Shown: positions 1-8,263 of the stretch, piece by piece | Numbering within the stretch: position 1 is the stretch's first letter | Layout: the number at the start of each line of letters is the position of its first letter | From: Pseudomonadota bacterium | GTDB taxonomy: Bacteria > Pseudomonadota > Gammaproteobacteria > Xanthomonadales > Rhodanobacteraceae | DNA length: 59,926 nt | Assembly: GCA_021827205.1 (NCBI GenBank) | Contig: JAKAWV010000002.1 | Location: 1-59,926, forward strand | Direction: 5' to 3' | Translations under genes and position numbers: made by a program | The notes under the pieces: model-generated | What the model saw: the letters and a program-made list of their open reading frames with translations, nothing else | Databases searched by the model: none | What the model was told of the DNA's origin: nothing

Positions 1-77
1 TAGCGCGGACCCGACACGTCGTAGCGTCGGATCAGCTCGGCGTCGAAGCGCGGCGCCTGGGGAACATGCGGGGTCAT
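1..77 (-). CDS. hemN: Oxygen-independent coproporphyrinogen III oxidase, N-terminus only (partial)
   Basis: This is the 5' end of a minus-strand gene that runs off the left edge. The 25 or so visible residues include RRYDVSGPRY, which matches the start of HemN (the SGPRYTSYPT region that precedes the radical-SAM cysteines). HemN is a cytosolic radical-SAM enzyme that decarboxylates coproporphyrinogen III when oxygen is scarce. The ATG at 75-77 is the only good start in frame. An FNR-type palindrome lies about 35 bases upstream, which fits anaerobic induction. The catalytic part is outside the window, so the call rests on the N-terminal motif alone. Confidence 0.72.
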   Translation of the reverse strand, partial: MTPHVPQAPRFDAELIRRYDVSGPR

Positions 78-111
78 GGCCGCAGTCTGCCCAGACCTCC
101 CGACACGGGTC

Positions 112-125
112 TTGATCTGGATCAG
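112..125 (-). promoter_or_regulatory. FNR/Anr-type binding site upstream of hemN
   Basis: TTGATCTGGATCAG matches the FNR consensus TTGAT-N4-ATCAA at nine of ten defined bases. It sits between hemN (minus strand, start at 77) and the next plus-strand gene at 320. hemN is an established FNR/Anr target, so the context supports the site. If it activates from the usual -41.5 position, transcription would begin almost at the hemN ATG, so the exact start or activation geometry is unclear. Confidence 0.6.
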
Positions 126-319
126 ATGCGCGCGTGGTGTCCAAGCCGGTCACGCAAGTCAGTGATGCGGACGGCAGGCTCGAATCGTCCTGTGGATGCG
201 GCCAGCCCTTCCTCACTGATTCATGAATCGCAATCACTGCAGCATGGAACAAATCTCGATCGCCCACGGTCCCAGCGGCTGATCCGGGCATCACGCCCGT
301 CCTGACCGAGGAGGTTCCC

Positions 320-886
320 ATGCGTAAGAGTCGTTTCTGGTTGCTGGCGGCAGGCGCGTGCATTCCTGCCATCGCGCTGGCGGCGCAGCCACTGTTGGTG
401 CATTTCGACGGGCGCAATCTGCCCATGCACGAAACCACACAGGTCGAACGCACTGCCGCGGGTCCGGTTCAAGTGCGAACCTGGACCTGGCGCAGTCCAC
501 AGGGCAATGACACGATCATGGTCCAGCGCAGCAATGGCGCCACGGCGCTGCCGGCCTGGGCCCTGCAGCAGATGCGCGCCATGCAAGCACAAATGCAGCA
601 GATGCAAAACCTGGAAACCAGCATGGACATGCAGTGGATGACGCCGTTGCAGACTCTGTCCGCGACGCTGGAACAGCCGCTCTGGTCCGCGCCGGCGCTG
701 CCCGCGAACCTGCCCATCGCGGTGACCTTCGCGCAGTCGCGGGAATCGCTGCCTGCGCTCGGTTCGATGCTGCCCGTGGCCGTGATCATCACGCCGGCGC
801 AGCGGGTCGCGGGCCACTGCACGATTCGGCAAGCCGCGCGCCCCGCGCCCGCTCCCGTCGCGCCCGCGCCGGGTATCAAGGTGTGA
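320..886 (+). CDS. Secreted Met/Gln-rich hypothetical protein
   Basis: This encodes 188 residues. The N-terminus is a signal peptide: MRKSR, then a hydrophobic stretch ending in ALA-AQP near residue 22. The mature protein is probably periplasmic. A central segment (about residues 75-105) is unusually rich in Met and Gln, with repeated MQAQMQQMQ-like heptads, and suggests a short amphipathic helix. The C-terminus is Pro/Ala-rich and ends in APAPGIKV. A strong GAGGAGG ribosome binding site sits at 309-315, a few bases before the ATG. I do not recognise the family. Met-rich periplasmic segments sometimes bind copper, but no other evidence here supports that role. It stands alone between hemN and the tyrosine catabolic cluster. 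Confidence 0.7.
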   Translation: MRKSRFWLLAAGACIPAIALAAQPLLVHFDGRNLPMHETTQVERTAAGPVQVRTWTWRSPQGNDTIMVQRSNGATALPAWALQQMRAMQAQMQQMQNLETSMDMQWMTPLQTLSATLEQPLWSAPALPANLPIAVTFAQSRESLPALGSMLPVAVIITPAQRVAGHCTIRQAARPAPAPVAPAPGIKV

Positions 887-958
887 GTGAGATTGCCGCG
901 CCGTCGCAGCGCGCGGCGCGCGGCGCGGCAATCCCGGTGCCGGGTGGGTGCGCGCGCT

Positions 959-1960
959 TCAGTCGCCGGCGCGCGCGATGCGCTGCTCGATGGCGCCGAA
1001 GAGGCTGTGACCGTGCGCGTCGGTGATCTCGATGCGCAGCACATCGCCGAACTTCAGGAACGGCGTTGACGGCTTGCCGTCACGCAGGGTCTCCACCGTG
1101 CGCTGCTCGGCCAGGCAGGAGGCGCCCCTGGTGGTGTCGTGATTGGCGATGGTGCCGGAGCCGACGATGCTGCCGGCAACCAGCGGGCGCGTTCTGGCGG
1201 CGTGGGCGATGAGCTGCGCGAAGCTGAACTGCATGTCCTCGCCGCATTCGGCCGCGCCGAACCACTGGCCGTTGATCCAGGTGCGCATCGGCAAGTGCAG
1301 TTTTTCGCCGTGCCACGCGGTGCCCAGTTCATCGGGCGTGACCAGCACCGGTGACAGCGCCGAGCGCGGCTTCGACTGCAAAAAGCCGAAACCCTTGGCC
1401 AACTCCGCCGGGATCAGGTTGCGCAAGCTGACGTCGTTGACCATGCCGATCAGCTGGATATGCCCGGCGGCGTCCGCGACGCTCACGCCCATCGGCACGT
1501 CGTCGGTGATCACCACCACCTCGGCCTCGAGGTCGATGCCCCAGTCCTCGTTGGCGACCAGCACCGCATCGCGCGGACCGTGGAAGCCGGCGCTGGTGGC
1601 CTGGTACATCAGCGGATCGCTGTAGAAACTTTCCGGCACCTCGGCACCGCGCGCCTTGCGCACGCGCTCGACGTGCGGCAGATAAGCCGAGCCGTCGACG
1701 AACTCGTAGGCACGCGGCAGCGGCGCGGCCAGGGCGGTCACGTCGAGATCGAACACGGCTGCACCGGCGTTGGGCGCCGCGACGCCGGCCTGCAGGCGCT
1801 CGTACACGGCATTGAGCCGCGGCGCCGCGCCCTGCCAGTCATCCAGTGCCGCCTGCAGCGTCGGCGCGATGCCGGTCGCGCGCACCGCGCGGGTGAGGTC
1901 GCGGGAGACGACGATCAGCGTGCCGTCGCGGCCGCCTTCTTTGAGGGATGCGAGTTTCAT
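959..1960 (-). CDS. fahA: Fumarylacetoacetate hydrolase family protein
   Basis: This 333-residue cytosolic enzyme most likely cleaves fumarylacetoacetate to fumarate and acetoacetate, the last step of homogentisate catabolism. The FAH-fold metal site is visible: D115 in FYSDPL, E145 and E147 in DLEAEVVVI, and D176 in MVNDVS. The start MKLASLKEGG at 1960 is chosen because homology begins there, although the frame stays open upstream through hmgA on a shadow frame. It lies 86 bases downstream of hmgA on the same strand, with a hairpin between. It is shorter than the roughly 430-residue eukaryote-like FAH and belongs to the short bacterial form, so activity on related acylpyruvates is possible. 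No maleylacetoacetate isomerase gene is seen nearby. Confidence 0.88.
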   Translation of the reverse strand: MKLASLKEGGRDGTLIVVSRDLTRAVRATGIAPTLQAALDDWQGAAPRLNAVYERLQAGVAAPNAGAAVFDLDVTALAAPLPRAYEFVDGSAYLPHVERVRKARGAEVPESFYSDPLMYQATSAGFHGPRDAVLVANEDWGIDLEAEVVVITDDVPMGVSVADAAGHIQLIGMVNDVSLRNLIPAELAKGFGFLQSKPRSALSPVLVTPDELGTAWHGEKLHLPMRTWINGQWFGAAECGEDMQFSFAQLIAHAARTRPLVAGSIVGSGTIANHDTTRGASCLAEQRTVETLRDGKPSTPFLKFGDVLRIEITDAHGHSLFGAIEQRIARAGD

Positions 1961-2006
1961 GGCATGGACTCGATATTCGAGATGATCGTAAAAGCTGACG
2001 TGGCGG

Positions 2007-2029
2007 CCCCTCTCCTGCCTGGAGAGGGG
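2007..2029. repeat. Hairpin between hmgA and fahA
   Basis: A perfect 9-bp inverted repeat, CCCCTCTCC and GGAGAGGGG, is separated by five bases. It lies in the intergenic space of two co-oriented genes. There is no T tract on either side, so it is not a clear intrinsic terminator. It may be a REP-type palindrome or an mRNA-stabilising stem within the catabolic transcript. Confidence 0.55.
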
Positions 2030-2046
2030 GACAAAATCCGATGCGA

Positions 2047-3354
2047 TCAGCGCCGCGCGGGATCGAAGTGTTTGGACAACCCCTGCCAGCAGCGCCAGTA
2101 GTCGGCTTGCAGTTCGGGCAGCGCCAGCGCCTGCGCGGTGGGCCGGATCACCGCGCGTGTCTCGAACATGAAGGCCATGGTATCGGTGAGATGTTGCGGC
2201 TGCGTGGTGTCCAGCGCCATCGCCTTGGCGTGGCTGGCGGCATCGGGGCCGTGTCCGCTCATGCAGTTGTGCAGGGACGCGCCACCGGGCGCGAAACCGC
2301 CCCTGCCGCCGTCGCCGCCGGTCTTGGCGTCGTACTCGCCGGTGATCAGGCCCATGAACTCGTTGGCGACGTTGCGGTGGAACCACGGCGGGCGGAAGGT
2401 GTGTTCGGCCACCAGCCAGCGCGGCGGGAAGATGGCGAAGTCCATGTTGGCGGTGCCGGGCGTGTCGCTGGGCGCGGTCAGCACGGTGAAGATCGACGGA
2501 TCGGGATGGTCGTAGCTGATCGAACCGATGGTGTTGAAGCGCGCGAGGTCGTACTTGTACGGCGCGCAGTTGCCGTGCCAGGCGACCACGTCCAGCGGCG
2601 AGTGGTCGATGGCGGCGCGCCACAGCCGGCCCTGGAACTTGGCGATCAACTCGAACTCGCCCTCGATGTCCTCGTAGGCCGCCACCGACGCCAGGAAGTC
2701 GCGCGCATTGGCCAGCGCGTTGGCGCCGATCGGACCCAGCTCGGGCAGGCGCATCGGCATGCCGAAGTTCTCCGCCACGTAGCCGCGCGCGGAGCCGTCC
2801 GGCGGCGTCACCGTGAAGCGCACGCCGCGCGGGATCACCGCGATCTCCAGCGGCGCCACCTCCAGCACGCCCAGCTCGGTGGCGATGCGCAGACGGCCGT
2901 GCTGCGGCACGATCAGCAATTCGGCGTCGGCGTTGTAGAAATAACGCTCCTGCATCGCGCGGTTGCAGGCATACAGATGAATGCCGACGCCCGTCTGTGC
3001 CGCCGCGCTGCCGTTGCCGGCAATGGTGAACAGGCCATCGACGAAATCGGTCGGCGTCGCCGGCAGCGGCCGCGGATCCCAGCGCAGTTGGTTGGGCGTG
3101 GGCGGCGTCTCGTCGAAGCGGTTGTGGAAGCGCGCCTCGGGCAACAGCGCGAACGGCGCATGCATCGCCGCCGGACGGATGCGGTACAGCCACGTGCGCC
3201 GGTTGAGGTGCCGCGGCGCGGTGAACGCGGTACCGGAAAACTGCTCGGCGTAAAGGCCATACGGCACCTGCTGCGGCGAGTTCTGACCTTGCGGCAGCGC
3301 GCCGGGCAGCGCCTCGCTGGCGAATTCGTTGCCGAAACCGGAGTGGTAGTTCAT
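2047..3354 (-). CDS. hmgA: Homogentisate 1,2-dioxygenase
   Basis: This 435-residue non-heme iron enzyme opens the ring of homogentisate to give maleylacetoacetate. Its N-terminus, [18 protein letters not shown], is diagnostic of the family. The Fe(II) ligands are present at the expected spacing: H326 in PPWFHRN, E332 in NEFMGL and H362 in [12 protein letters not shown]. Length equals the family norm. Its start overlaps the stop of the GIY-YIG gene by four bases (ATGA), and fahA follows. With hppD upstream this gives three consecutive steps of tyrosine degradation. Confidence 0.97.
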   Translation of the reverse strand: MNYHSGFGNEFASEALPGALPQGQNSPQQVPYGLYAEQFSGTAFTAPRHLNRRTWLYRIRPAAMHAPFALLPEARFHNRFDETPPTPNQLRWDPRPLPATPTDFVDGLFTIAGNGSAAAQTGVGIHLYACNRAMQERYFYNADAELLIVPQHGRLRIATELGVLEVAPLEIAVIPRGVRFTVTPPDGSARGYVAENFGMPMRLPELGPIGANALANARDFLASVAAYEDIEGEFELIAKFQGRLWRAAIDHSPLDVVAWHGNCAPYKYDLARFNTIGSISYDHPDPSIFTVLTAPSDTPGTANMDFAIFPPRWLVAEHTFRPPWFHRNVANEFMGLITGEYDAKTGGDGGRGGFAPGGASLHNCMSGHGPDAASHAKAMALDTTQPQHLTDTMAFMFETRAVIRPTAQALALPELQADYWRCWQGLSKHFDPARR

Positions 3355-3743
3355 GCGTCGGTATCCCGTGTTTGTTGATGCGCGCTTGCCCTCTCTCCGT
3401 TCGTGCTGAGCGTAGCTCGCGCAGCGAGCGGAGTCGAAGCACTCTTCTGCAGACGTTGTCGCCTGTGTTCGCCTCTGGCCAGAGCACTCACAGCGCCCCA
3501 GTCCCCGGCCATGTAGGCCAGCTTCTTGGCCCGACTCCAGCCTTTGAGCTTGCGTTCCATCGTGAGAGCCTCGTAGCGCGTTTCGAACGCCTCCGCATGG
3601 ATCAGTTTCACTGGCTGCCGGGCTGCGGTATACGCCCCACCCCGGCCTTGCCCATGCTGTTCCAGTCGCCGGTTCAGATCATCCGTGTGCCCGATGTAGA
3701 GGCTGCCATCGGCGCATTCGAGGATGTAGAGCGTGAAGTCCAT
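3351..3743 (-). CDS. GIY-YIG nuclease domain protein
   Basis: This encodes 130 residues. The N-terminal ~90 residues form a stand-alone GIY-YIG domain of the UvrC/YhbQ-like type: [14 protein letters not shown], then R25-R26 in DLNRRLEQH, and a Glu in [11 protein letters not shown]. The last ~35 residues (from about [14 protein letters not shown]) are translated from a REP-like repeat and are probably not part of the ancestral protein. The stop overlaps the hmgA start by four bases, so it may be co-translated with hmgA. REP-like copies in opposite orientation lie at both ends of the gene. The substrate is unknown. Related small proteins cut structured or single-stranded DNA or have lost activity. 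It is unrelated to tyrosine metabolism and looks like an insertion into the operon. Confidence 0.85.
   Translation of the reverse strand: MDFTLYILECADGSLYIGHTDDLNRRLEQHGQGRGGAYTAARQPVKLIHAEAFETRYEALTMERKLKGWSRAKKLAYMAGDWGAVSALARGEHRRQRLQKSASTPLAARATLSTNGERASAHQQTRDTDA
3397..3442 (+). repeat. REP-like element, left copy
   Basis: The element begins CCGTTCGTGCTGAGCGTAG and ends in GGAGTCGAAGCAC, with an internal small stem GCTCGC-GCA-GCGAGC. It matches the copy at 3763-3805 in opposite orientation. It encodes the C-terminal tail of the GIY-YIG protein. I associate this CTGAGCGTAG...AGTCGAAG pattern with dispersed xanthomonad intergenic repeats. Confidence 0.75.
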
Positions 3744-3762
3744 TGCGCCTCCGGGGGGCCTG

Positions 3763-3805
3763 CCCTTCGACTTCGCCGCTTCGCGGCTACGCTCAGGGCG
3801 AACGG
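3763..3805 (-). repeat. REP-like element, right copy (inverted)
   Basis: CCCTTCGACTTCGC, a variable core, then CTACGCTCAGGGCGAACGG. Read on the minus strand it aligns with 3397-3442 (shared CCGTTCG, CTGAGCGTAG and AGTCGAAG). It lies between the hppD stop and the GIY-YIG start, so the two copies bracket the nuclease gene as an inverted pair. Confidence 0.75.
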
Positions 3806-3889
3806 TGATTGCGAACGGTCATCCGCGGATCGATCTTCCTGATCGTCGCCCGCGCTCCTCGCAGACTGAGGAGCAGGGGCCAGCGTCAC

Positions 3890-4978
3890 TCACAGCACCC
3901 CGCGGCGCATCTGGTCGCGCTCGATCGACTCGAACAGCGCCTGGAAGTTGCCCTCGCCGAAGCCGAGGTTGCCCTTGCGCTGGATGATCTCGAAGAAGAT
4001 CGGCCCGATGCAGTTCTGCGTGAAGATCTGCAGCAGCAGCTTCTGCTTGGTCTCGGCATCGGCGTCGATGAGGATCTTGTTGCGCGCCATGCGCGCCACG
4101 TCCTCGCGGTGGCCGGGAATGCGCCGGTCGATCACCTCGTAGTAGGCGTCGGGCGTATCCAGAAAATCCACGCCGGCGGCGCGCATGGCCTCGACCGTGG
4201 CGTGGATGTCGTCGGTGAAGCAGGCGATGTGCTGGATGCCCTCGCCATGGTATTCGTCGAGGTATTCGTTGATCTGGCTCTTGGGGTCGGACGACTCGTT
4301 GAGCGGGATGCGCACCATGCCGTCCGGCGCGGTCATCGCCTTGGACACCAGGCCGGTCTTGGCGCCCTTGATGTCGAAGTAGCGGATCTCGCGGAAGTTG
4401 AACAGCCGCTCGTAATAGCGCGACCACTGTTCCATGTGGCCGAAGTGCAGGTTGTGGGTCAGGTGATCGATGAAGGTCAGGCCGTAGCCCCCGGGCCGGC
4501 GCTCGATGCCCGGCAGATACTCGAACTCGGCGTCGTAGGCGCTGCCCTTGCCGCCGTAGCGATCGACCAGATACAGCATGCAGCCGCCGATACCCTCGAT
4601 CACCGGGGCATCCACGGCCTTGGTGCTTTCCAGCGCGCCGATGGTCTCGGCGCCGTTGCCCAGCGCCTGCTCGCGCACCCAGCGCGCGGGCTTGCTGAAG
4701 CGGATGGCGAAGCCGGCCGCGCAAGGGCCGTGCTGGCGCGCGAACTCCATGGCGAAGGAGCCGGGCTCCTCGTTGACCAGGAAGTTGCAGTCGCCCTGCC
4801 GATACAGCGTCACCCGCTTGCCGCGATGACGCGCCACGACCGTGAAACCCAGGCGCGGGAACAGCGCGTGCAGCAGGCCGGGATCGGGCGCGGCGAACTC
4901 GACGAACTCGAAACCATCGACCCCCATGGGGTTCTCGAACTGCACCGGCTGCATGCCGATGTTGGATTGCGCGCTCAT
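3890..4978 (-). CDS. hppD: 4-Hydroxyphenylpyruvate dioxygenase
   Basis: This 362-residue Fe(II) enzyme converts 4-hydroxyphenylpyruvate to homogentisate. The ligand triad is visible: H172 in FIDHLTHNL, H250 in GIQHIACFTDDI and E330 in GPIFFEIIQRKG. Two vicinal-oxygen-chelate halves are present and the length is that of bacterial HPPD. The ATG at 4978 (MSAQSNIGMQ) is preferred because GGAG lies seven bases upstream; the frame is open to 5041 but that part is Arg-rich and atypical. It is the first gene of the minus-strand catabolic cluster. A divergent MarR-type regulator starts about 90 bases away, with a shared control region between them. Confidence 0.97.
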   Translation of the reverse strand: MSAQSNIGMQPVQFENPMGVDGFEFVEFAAPDPGLLHALFPRLGFTVVARHRGKRVTLYRQGDCNFLVNEEPGSFAMEFARQHGPCAAGFAIRFSKPARWVREQALGNGAETIGALESTKAVDAPVIEGIGGCMLYLVDRYGGKGSAYDAEFEYLPGIERRPGGYGLTFIDHLTHNLHFGHMEQWSRYYERLFNFREIRYFDIKGAKTGLVSKAMTAPDGMVRIPLNESSDPKSQINEYLDEYHGEGIQHIACFTDDIHATVEAMRAAGVDFLDTPDAYYEVIDRRIPGHREDVARMARNKILIDADAETKQKLLLQIFTQNCIGPIFFEIIQRKGNLGFGEGNFQALFESIERDQMRRGVL

Positions 4979-5022
4979 GGCAGTCTCCGGTTGTGCGCGG
5001 CGCTTGCGCCGCCGGTTCCGGC

Positions 5023-5042
5023 AGTATAGTTTCACTTGCAAC
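5023..5042. promoter_or_regulatory. Divergent promoter/operator region between hppD and the MarR regulator
   Basis: GTTTCACTTGCAAC (5029-5042) is an imperfect inverted repeat (10 of 14 positions symmetric). It overlaps TATAGT at 5025-5030 (a possible plus-strand -10) and TATACT at 5028-5023 (a possible minus-strand -10 for hppD). A dyad over both -10 boxes is where a MarR repressor would block both genes. The assignment is inferred from position and symmetry only. Confidence 0.4.
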
Positions 5043-5064
5043 CATTTGCAGGATGCGGCGCACC

Positions 5065-5517
5065 ATGCCCGATCGCGCTCCGCTGGAGCTGGAACGTTTT
5101 CTGCCGTACCGGCTGTCGATCCTCAGCAACACGGTCAGTCAGGCGATCGCGCGCGAGTACCAGACGCGGTTTGATCTGGGCGTGACCGAGTGGCGCGTGA
5201 TCGCGGTGCTGGCGCGCTATGACGGCGAGGGCCTGGCGGCGCGCGAGGTGGCTGAACGCACGGCGATGGACAAGGTCGCGGTCAGCCGCGCGGTGGCGCG
5301 GCTGGCGGCCGCCGGGCGGGTGATCCGCCGCACCCACCGCGGCGACAGGCGCCGCTCGGTGCTGCGCCTGTCGGCCAGGGGCTGGGCGATTCACGACGCA
5401 GTGGCGCCGCGCGCACGCGCCCACGAGCGCGACTTGCTGGCGCGTCTCGATGTCGGCGAGCGCGAATGTCTCGAACGCATCCTCGACAAGCTGCTGGGCG
5501 CCGTTCCGACAGCGTAG
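5065..5517 (+). CDS. MarR-family transcriptional regulator of the tyrosine catabolic genes
   Basis: This encodes about 150 residues from the ATG at 5065 (MPDRAPLELERF), with AGGA about 11 bases upstream. An alternative ATG at 5053 would add four residues. The winged helix is clear: TEWRVIAVLARY, then AREVAERTAMDKVAVSRAVARL as recognition region, and the wing RRTHRGDRRRSVLRLS. It sits divergently next to hppD, which is how MarR/HmgR-like repressors of homogentisate catabolism are often placed. The likely effector is a pathway intermediate such as homogentisate, inferred from context. It probably also represses itself through the shared intergenic dyad. Confidence 0.85.
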   Translation: MPDRAPLELERFLPYRLSILSNTVSQAIAREYQTRFDLGVTEWRVIAVLARYDGEGLAAREVAERTAMDKVAVSRAVARLAAAGRVIRRTHRGDRRRSVLRLSARGWAIHDAVAPRARAHERDLLARLDVGERECLERILDKLLGAVPTA

Positions 5518-5620
5518 TCGCAGCGACCAGCACGCGCTGGTCTCCGCGCGCGCTTTGGCCCCCACTGTCGCAGCACCGAGCCGAATGCGAGGATAGCGCT
5601 CCGCTCCTCCTGCCACGCGC

Positions 5621-8239
5621 ATGCAACCCACCCCCGTCGCGCCACCGGCGCACCGTTCGTCCTGGCTGCGCGTGCTGCGCTGGCTGCTGCCGCTGGCGCT
5701 GCTTGCGACCACCTTCGTGCTGGCCGGACGCGAGCTGTCGGCGTTCGATCTGCGCAGTCTGCAGCGCACGCTGATCGCCATCCCCACGCTGTATGCCGCG
5801 GGCGTGGCGATTTTCGCGCTGGTGGCGGTGGCGTATACCGGGCTGATCGATCTGGCCATCGCGCGCTGGCTGAAGTTTCCCATCGCCACCCTGCCGCTGC
5901 TGCGGCTGTCGTTCGTGGCCAATGCGCTGGCCAACACGCTCAATCTCTCCGGCGCGGTGGGCTCGGGTGTGCGCCTGCTCGGGCTGAAAGGCCACGGCAT
6001 CACCCTGCGCAATGGCGCCGCGTTGGTCGGCTTGCAGATCCTGTCGCTGCCACTGGGTTTGTCGGTGCTGGTGATCGGCGCGCTGGCCAGCGGCCACTTG
6101 CCGGCCACGCCCAACCACGCCAGCCGCGTGCTGGCGCTGCTGGTGCTGCTGGCCGCGGCGCTGTATCTGCCGCTGTATTTCGTGCTCACCGGGCGGCGCA
6201 AGTTGATGGGCTGGCTGCCCGAGGAACAAGGCGTGCCGCCGCTGGCGCTGCGCGCGCATTTGGCGCTGCTGTCGTTGATCGACTGGGCGCTGGCGGCGGC
6301 CACGTTGTGGCTGTGCCTGTATCTGGCCGGCGCGCACGTGTCGCCGCTGGAACTGCTGGCTGCGTTCGGCGCGGCGGCGACGCTGGGTCTGGTGAGCATG
6401 ATCCCCGGCGGGCTCGGCGTGTTCGATGGCCTGCTGCTGCTGGCGCTGAGTGCGGCCGGCGTGCCGGTGGGCGCGGCCGGCGCCGGGCTGTTCCTGTTCC
6501 GCGTGGTGTATTACCTGCTGCCGATGCTGTTGGCGCTGTGGCTGGGCGCGGGCATGCTGGCGCAACGCATGCCGGCGCTGACGCGCCTGCGCGAACGCCT
6601 GGCCGCGCATCCGTTGATCGAGCTGCTGGTGGTGCCGGCGGGGTACCTGGCCAACTTCGGCATCCGCGTGCTGGCGTTGTTGACCTTCGGCGCCGGCGTG
6701 CTGTTGCTGATCTCGGCAGCGCTGCCGAGCCTGCACCAGCGCTTCTTGCATGCCGCGGGATTCATCAGCATGCCGGTGCTGGAAGGCTCGCACTGGCTGA
6801 GCATCGTCATCGGCGTGTTGCTGCTGGGTCTGGCGCGCGGCATCGACGGGCGCCTGCGCGTGGCCTATCGCGCGGTGCAGTGGCTGCTGTGGCTGGCCGC
6901 GCTGCTGGTGCTGCTCAAGGGTCTGCACTGGGGCGAGGCGCTGTTTCTGCTGGCGGTCTCCCTGCTGCTGCGCGCGCGGCGCCAGGACTTCAGCCAGCGC
7001 GCGGTGAACATGGCCTCCACGGTCAGCCTCGGCTGGCTGCTGGGATTGCTGCTGGTGGTCGCGGTGTTCTTCGCCGTGGGCGTGGCCGACATCCTCGGTC
7101 AGGATAGTTTCGATCTGCTTGCCACCGGCGCCTACGCACACGCCTCGCGCCTCGCGCGCGGGCTGGGGGCGGCGCTGCTGGGGCTGGCGCTGTATCTGGC
7201 CTGGCATGCGTTCGCGATACGCCGGCCCAAGTTGCCGCTGCCGGATCACGCGGAACTGGAACGCGTGCGCGAGTTTTACACGCAGCACGGCGGCGGCGCC
7301 TTCGCGCACCTCAGCTTCATGGCCGACAAGCATCTGTTCTGGGGCGTCGGGCAGCGCACCCTGATCGCCTACGGCAACGTGCGCGATCGCCTGGTCGCGC
7401 TGGGTGCACCTAGCGGCGAGCCCGCCGCGCAGGCGCAGGCGATCCTCGACTTCCGCCGCTACGCCGACAGCCAGGGTTGCGCGCCGGTGTTCTACGAGGT
7501 GCTGGAGCCGGATCTGGCGCGCTTCCACGATCTTGGCTTCGACTTGTTCAAGCTGGGCGAGTTGGCGCTGATTCCGCTGGCCGAGTTCTCGCTCATCGGC
7601 AAGCGCTGGGAGGATCTGCGCCAAGCCGTCAACCGCGCCGCGCGCGAGAAGCTGAGTTTCCGCATGGCCGTGGCGCCGTTCGACAGCGCGCTGCTGGTGG
7701 CGCTGGAGCAAGTCTCGGATGCGTGGCTGGCGGACAAGGACGCCGCCGAGAAGGGCTACTCGCTGGGGCGATTCGATCCCGCGTATCTGGCGTGGGGACC
7801 GCTGGCGCTGGTGTATCGTGAAGGAGAGCTGATCGCCTTCGCCAACCTGCTGCCAGGCTACGGCACGCAGGGCTACGCCGGCATCGACCTGATGCGCCAT
7901 CTGCCCGATGCGCCGCGCGGCAGCATGGATTTCCTGTTCGCCAATGTGCTGGGCTGGGCCAAGGAGCAAGGCCACGCATGGTTCAGCCTGGGCATGGCGC
8001 CGCTGTCGAATGTCGGTACCACGCCCTACGCGCGCCTCAACGAGCGCCTCGCCGCGCTGGCTTTCCGCCACGGCAACCGCTTCTACAACTATCAGGGCGT
8101 GCGCCGCTACAAGGAAAAGTTCCGCCCCGAGTGGGTCGGCGCGTACCTGGCCTACCCGCGCGGTCTGTGGGTACCAGCGCTGCTCACCGACATCGCCGCG
8201 CTGGTCGCCGGCGGCTATCGGCGCATGCTGCTGTCTTGA
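5621..8239 (+). CDS. mprF: Bifunctional lysylphosphatidylglycerol flippase/synthetase MprF
   Basis: This 872-residue inner-membrane protein has two parts. Residues ~1-540 hold about 13-14 hydrophobic helices (flippase plus connecting membrane domain; SMIPGGLGVFDGL is a family signature). Residues ~545-860 form the cytosolic DUF2156/GNAT-like transferase, with FAHLSFMADKHLFW, a conserved KRWEDLRQAVNRA segment, the GYAGIDLMRH core and a C-terminal RRYKEKFRPEW. It transfers an amino acid, usually lysine, from aminoacyl-tRNA to phosphatidylglycerol and flips the product, reducing surface negative charge. The gene converges with an AcvB/VirJ-type gene, leaving 24 bases between stops. Amino-acid specificity cannot be told from sequence here. 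Confidence 0.93.
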   Translation: MQPTPVAPPAHRSSWLRVLRWLLPLALLATTFVLAGRELSAFDLRSLQRTLIAIPTLYAAGVAIFALVAVAYTGLIDLAIARWLKFPIATLPLLRLSFVANALANTLNLSGAVGSGVRLLGLKGHGITLRNGAALVGLQILSLPLGLSVLVIGALASGHLPATPNHASRVLALLVLLAAALYLPLYFVLTGRRKLMGWLPEEQGVPPLALRAHLALLSLIDWALAAATLWLCLYLAGAHVSPLELLAAFGAAATLGLVSMIPGGLGVFDGLLLLALSAAGVPVGAAGAGLFLFRVVYYLLPMLLALWLGAGMLAQRMPALTRLRERLAAHPLIELLVVPAGYLANFGIRVLALLTFGAGVLLLISAALPSLHQRFLHAAGFISMPVLEGSHWLSIVIGVLLLGLARGIDGRLRVAYRAVQWLLWLAALLVLLKGLHWGEALFLLAVSLLLRARRQDFSQRAVNMASTVSLGWLLGLLLVVAVFFAVGVADILGQDSFDLLATGAYAHASRLARGLGAALLGLALYLAWHAFAIRRPKLPLPDHAELERVREFYTQHGGGAFAHLSFMADKHLFWGVGQRTLIAYGNVRDRLVALGAPSGEPAAQAQAILDFRRYADSQGCAPVFYEVLEPDLARFHDLGFDLFKLGELALIPLAEFSLIGKRWEDLRQAVNRAAREKLSFRMAVAPFDSALLVALEQVSDAWLADKDAAEKGYSLGRFDPAYLAWGPLALVYREGELIAFANLLPGYGTQGYAGIDLMRHLPDAPRGSMDFLFANVLGWAKEQGHAWFSLGMAPLSNVGTTPYARLNERLAALAFRHGNRFYNYQGVRRYKEKFRPEWVGAYLAYPRGLWVPALLTDIAALVAGGYRRMLLS

Positions 8240-8263
8240 GCCGTGCTCACGGCCGCGCATGGA

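Noticed and set aside
959-3487. An 842-codon minus-strand open frame spanning fahA and hmgA
   Set aside because: Only the part below 1960 has fahA homology; the rest is an Arg/Ala-rich shadow of hmgA in another frame, common in GC-rich DNA.
5282-8260. A 992-codon Gln/Arg-rich frame opposite mprF
   Set aside because: It is antisense to a clear MprF, shows only low-complexity composition and has no domain.
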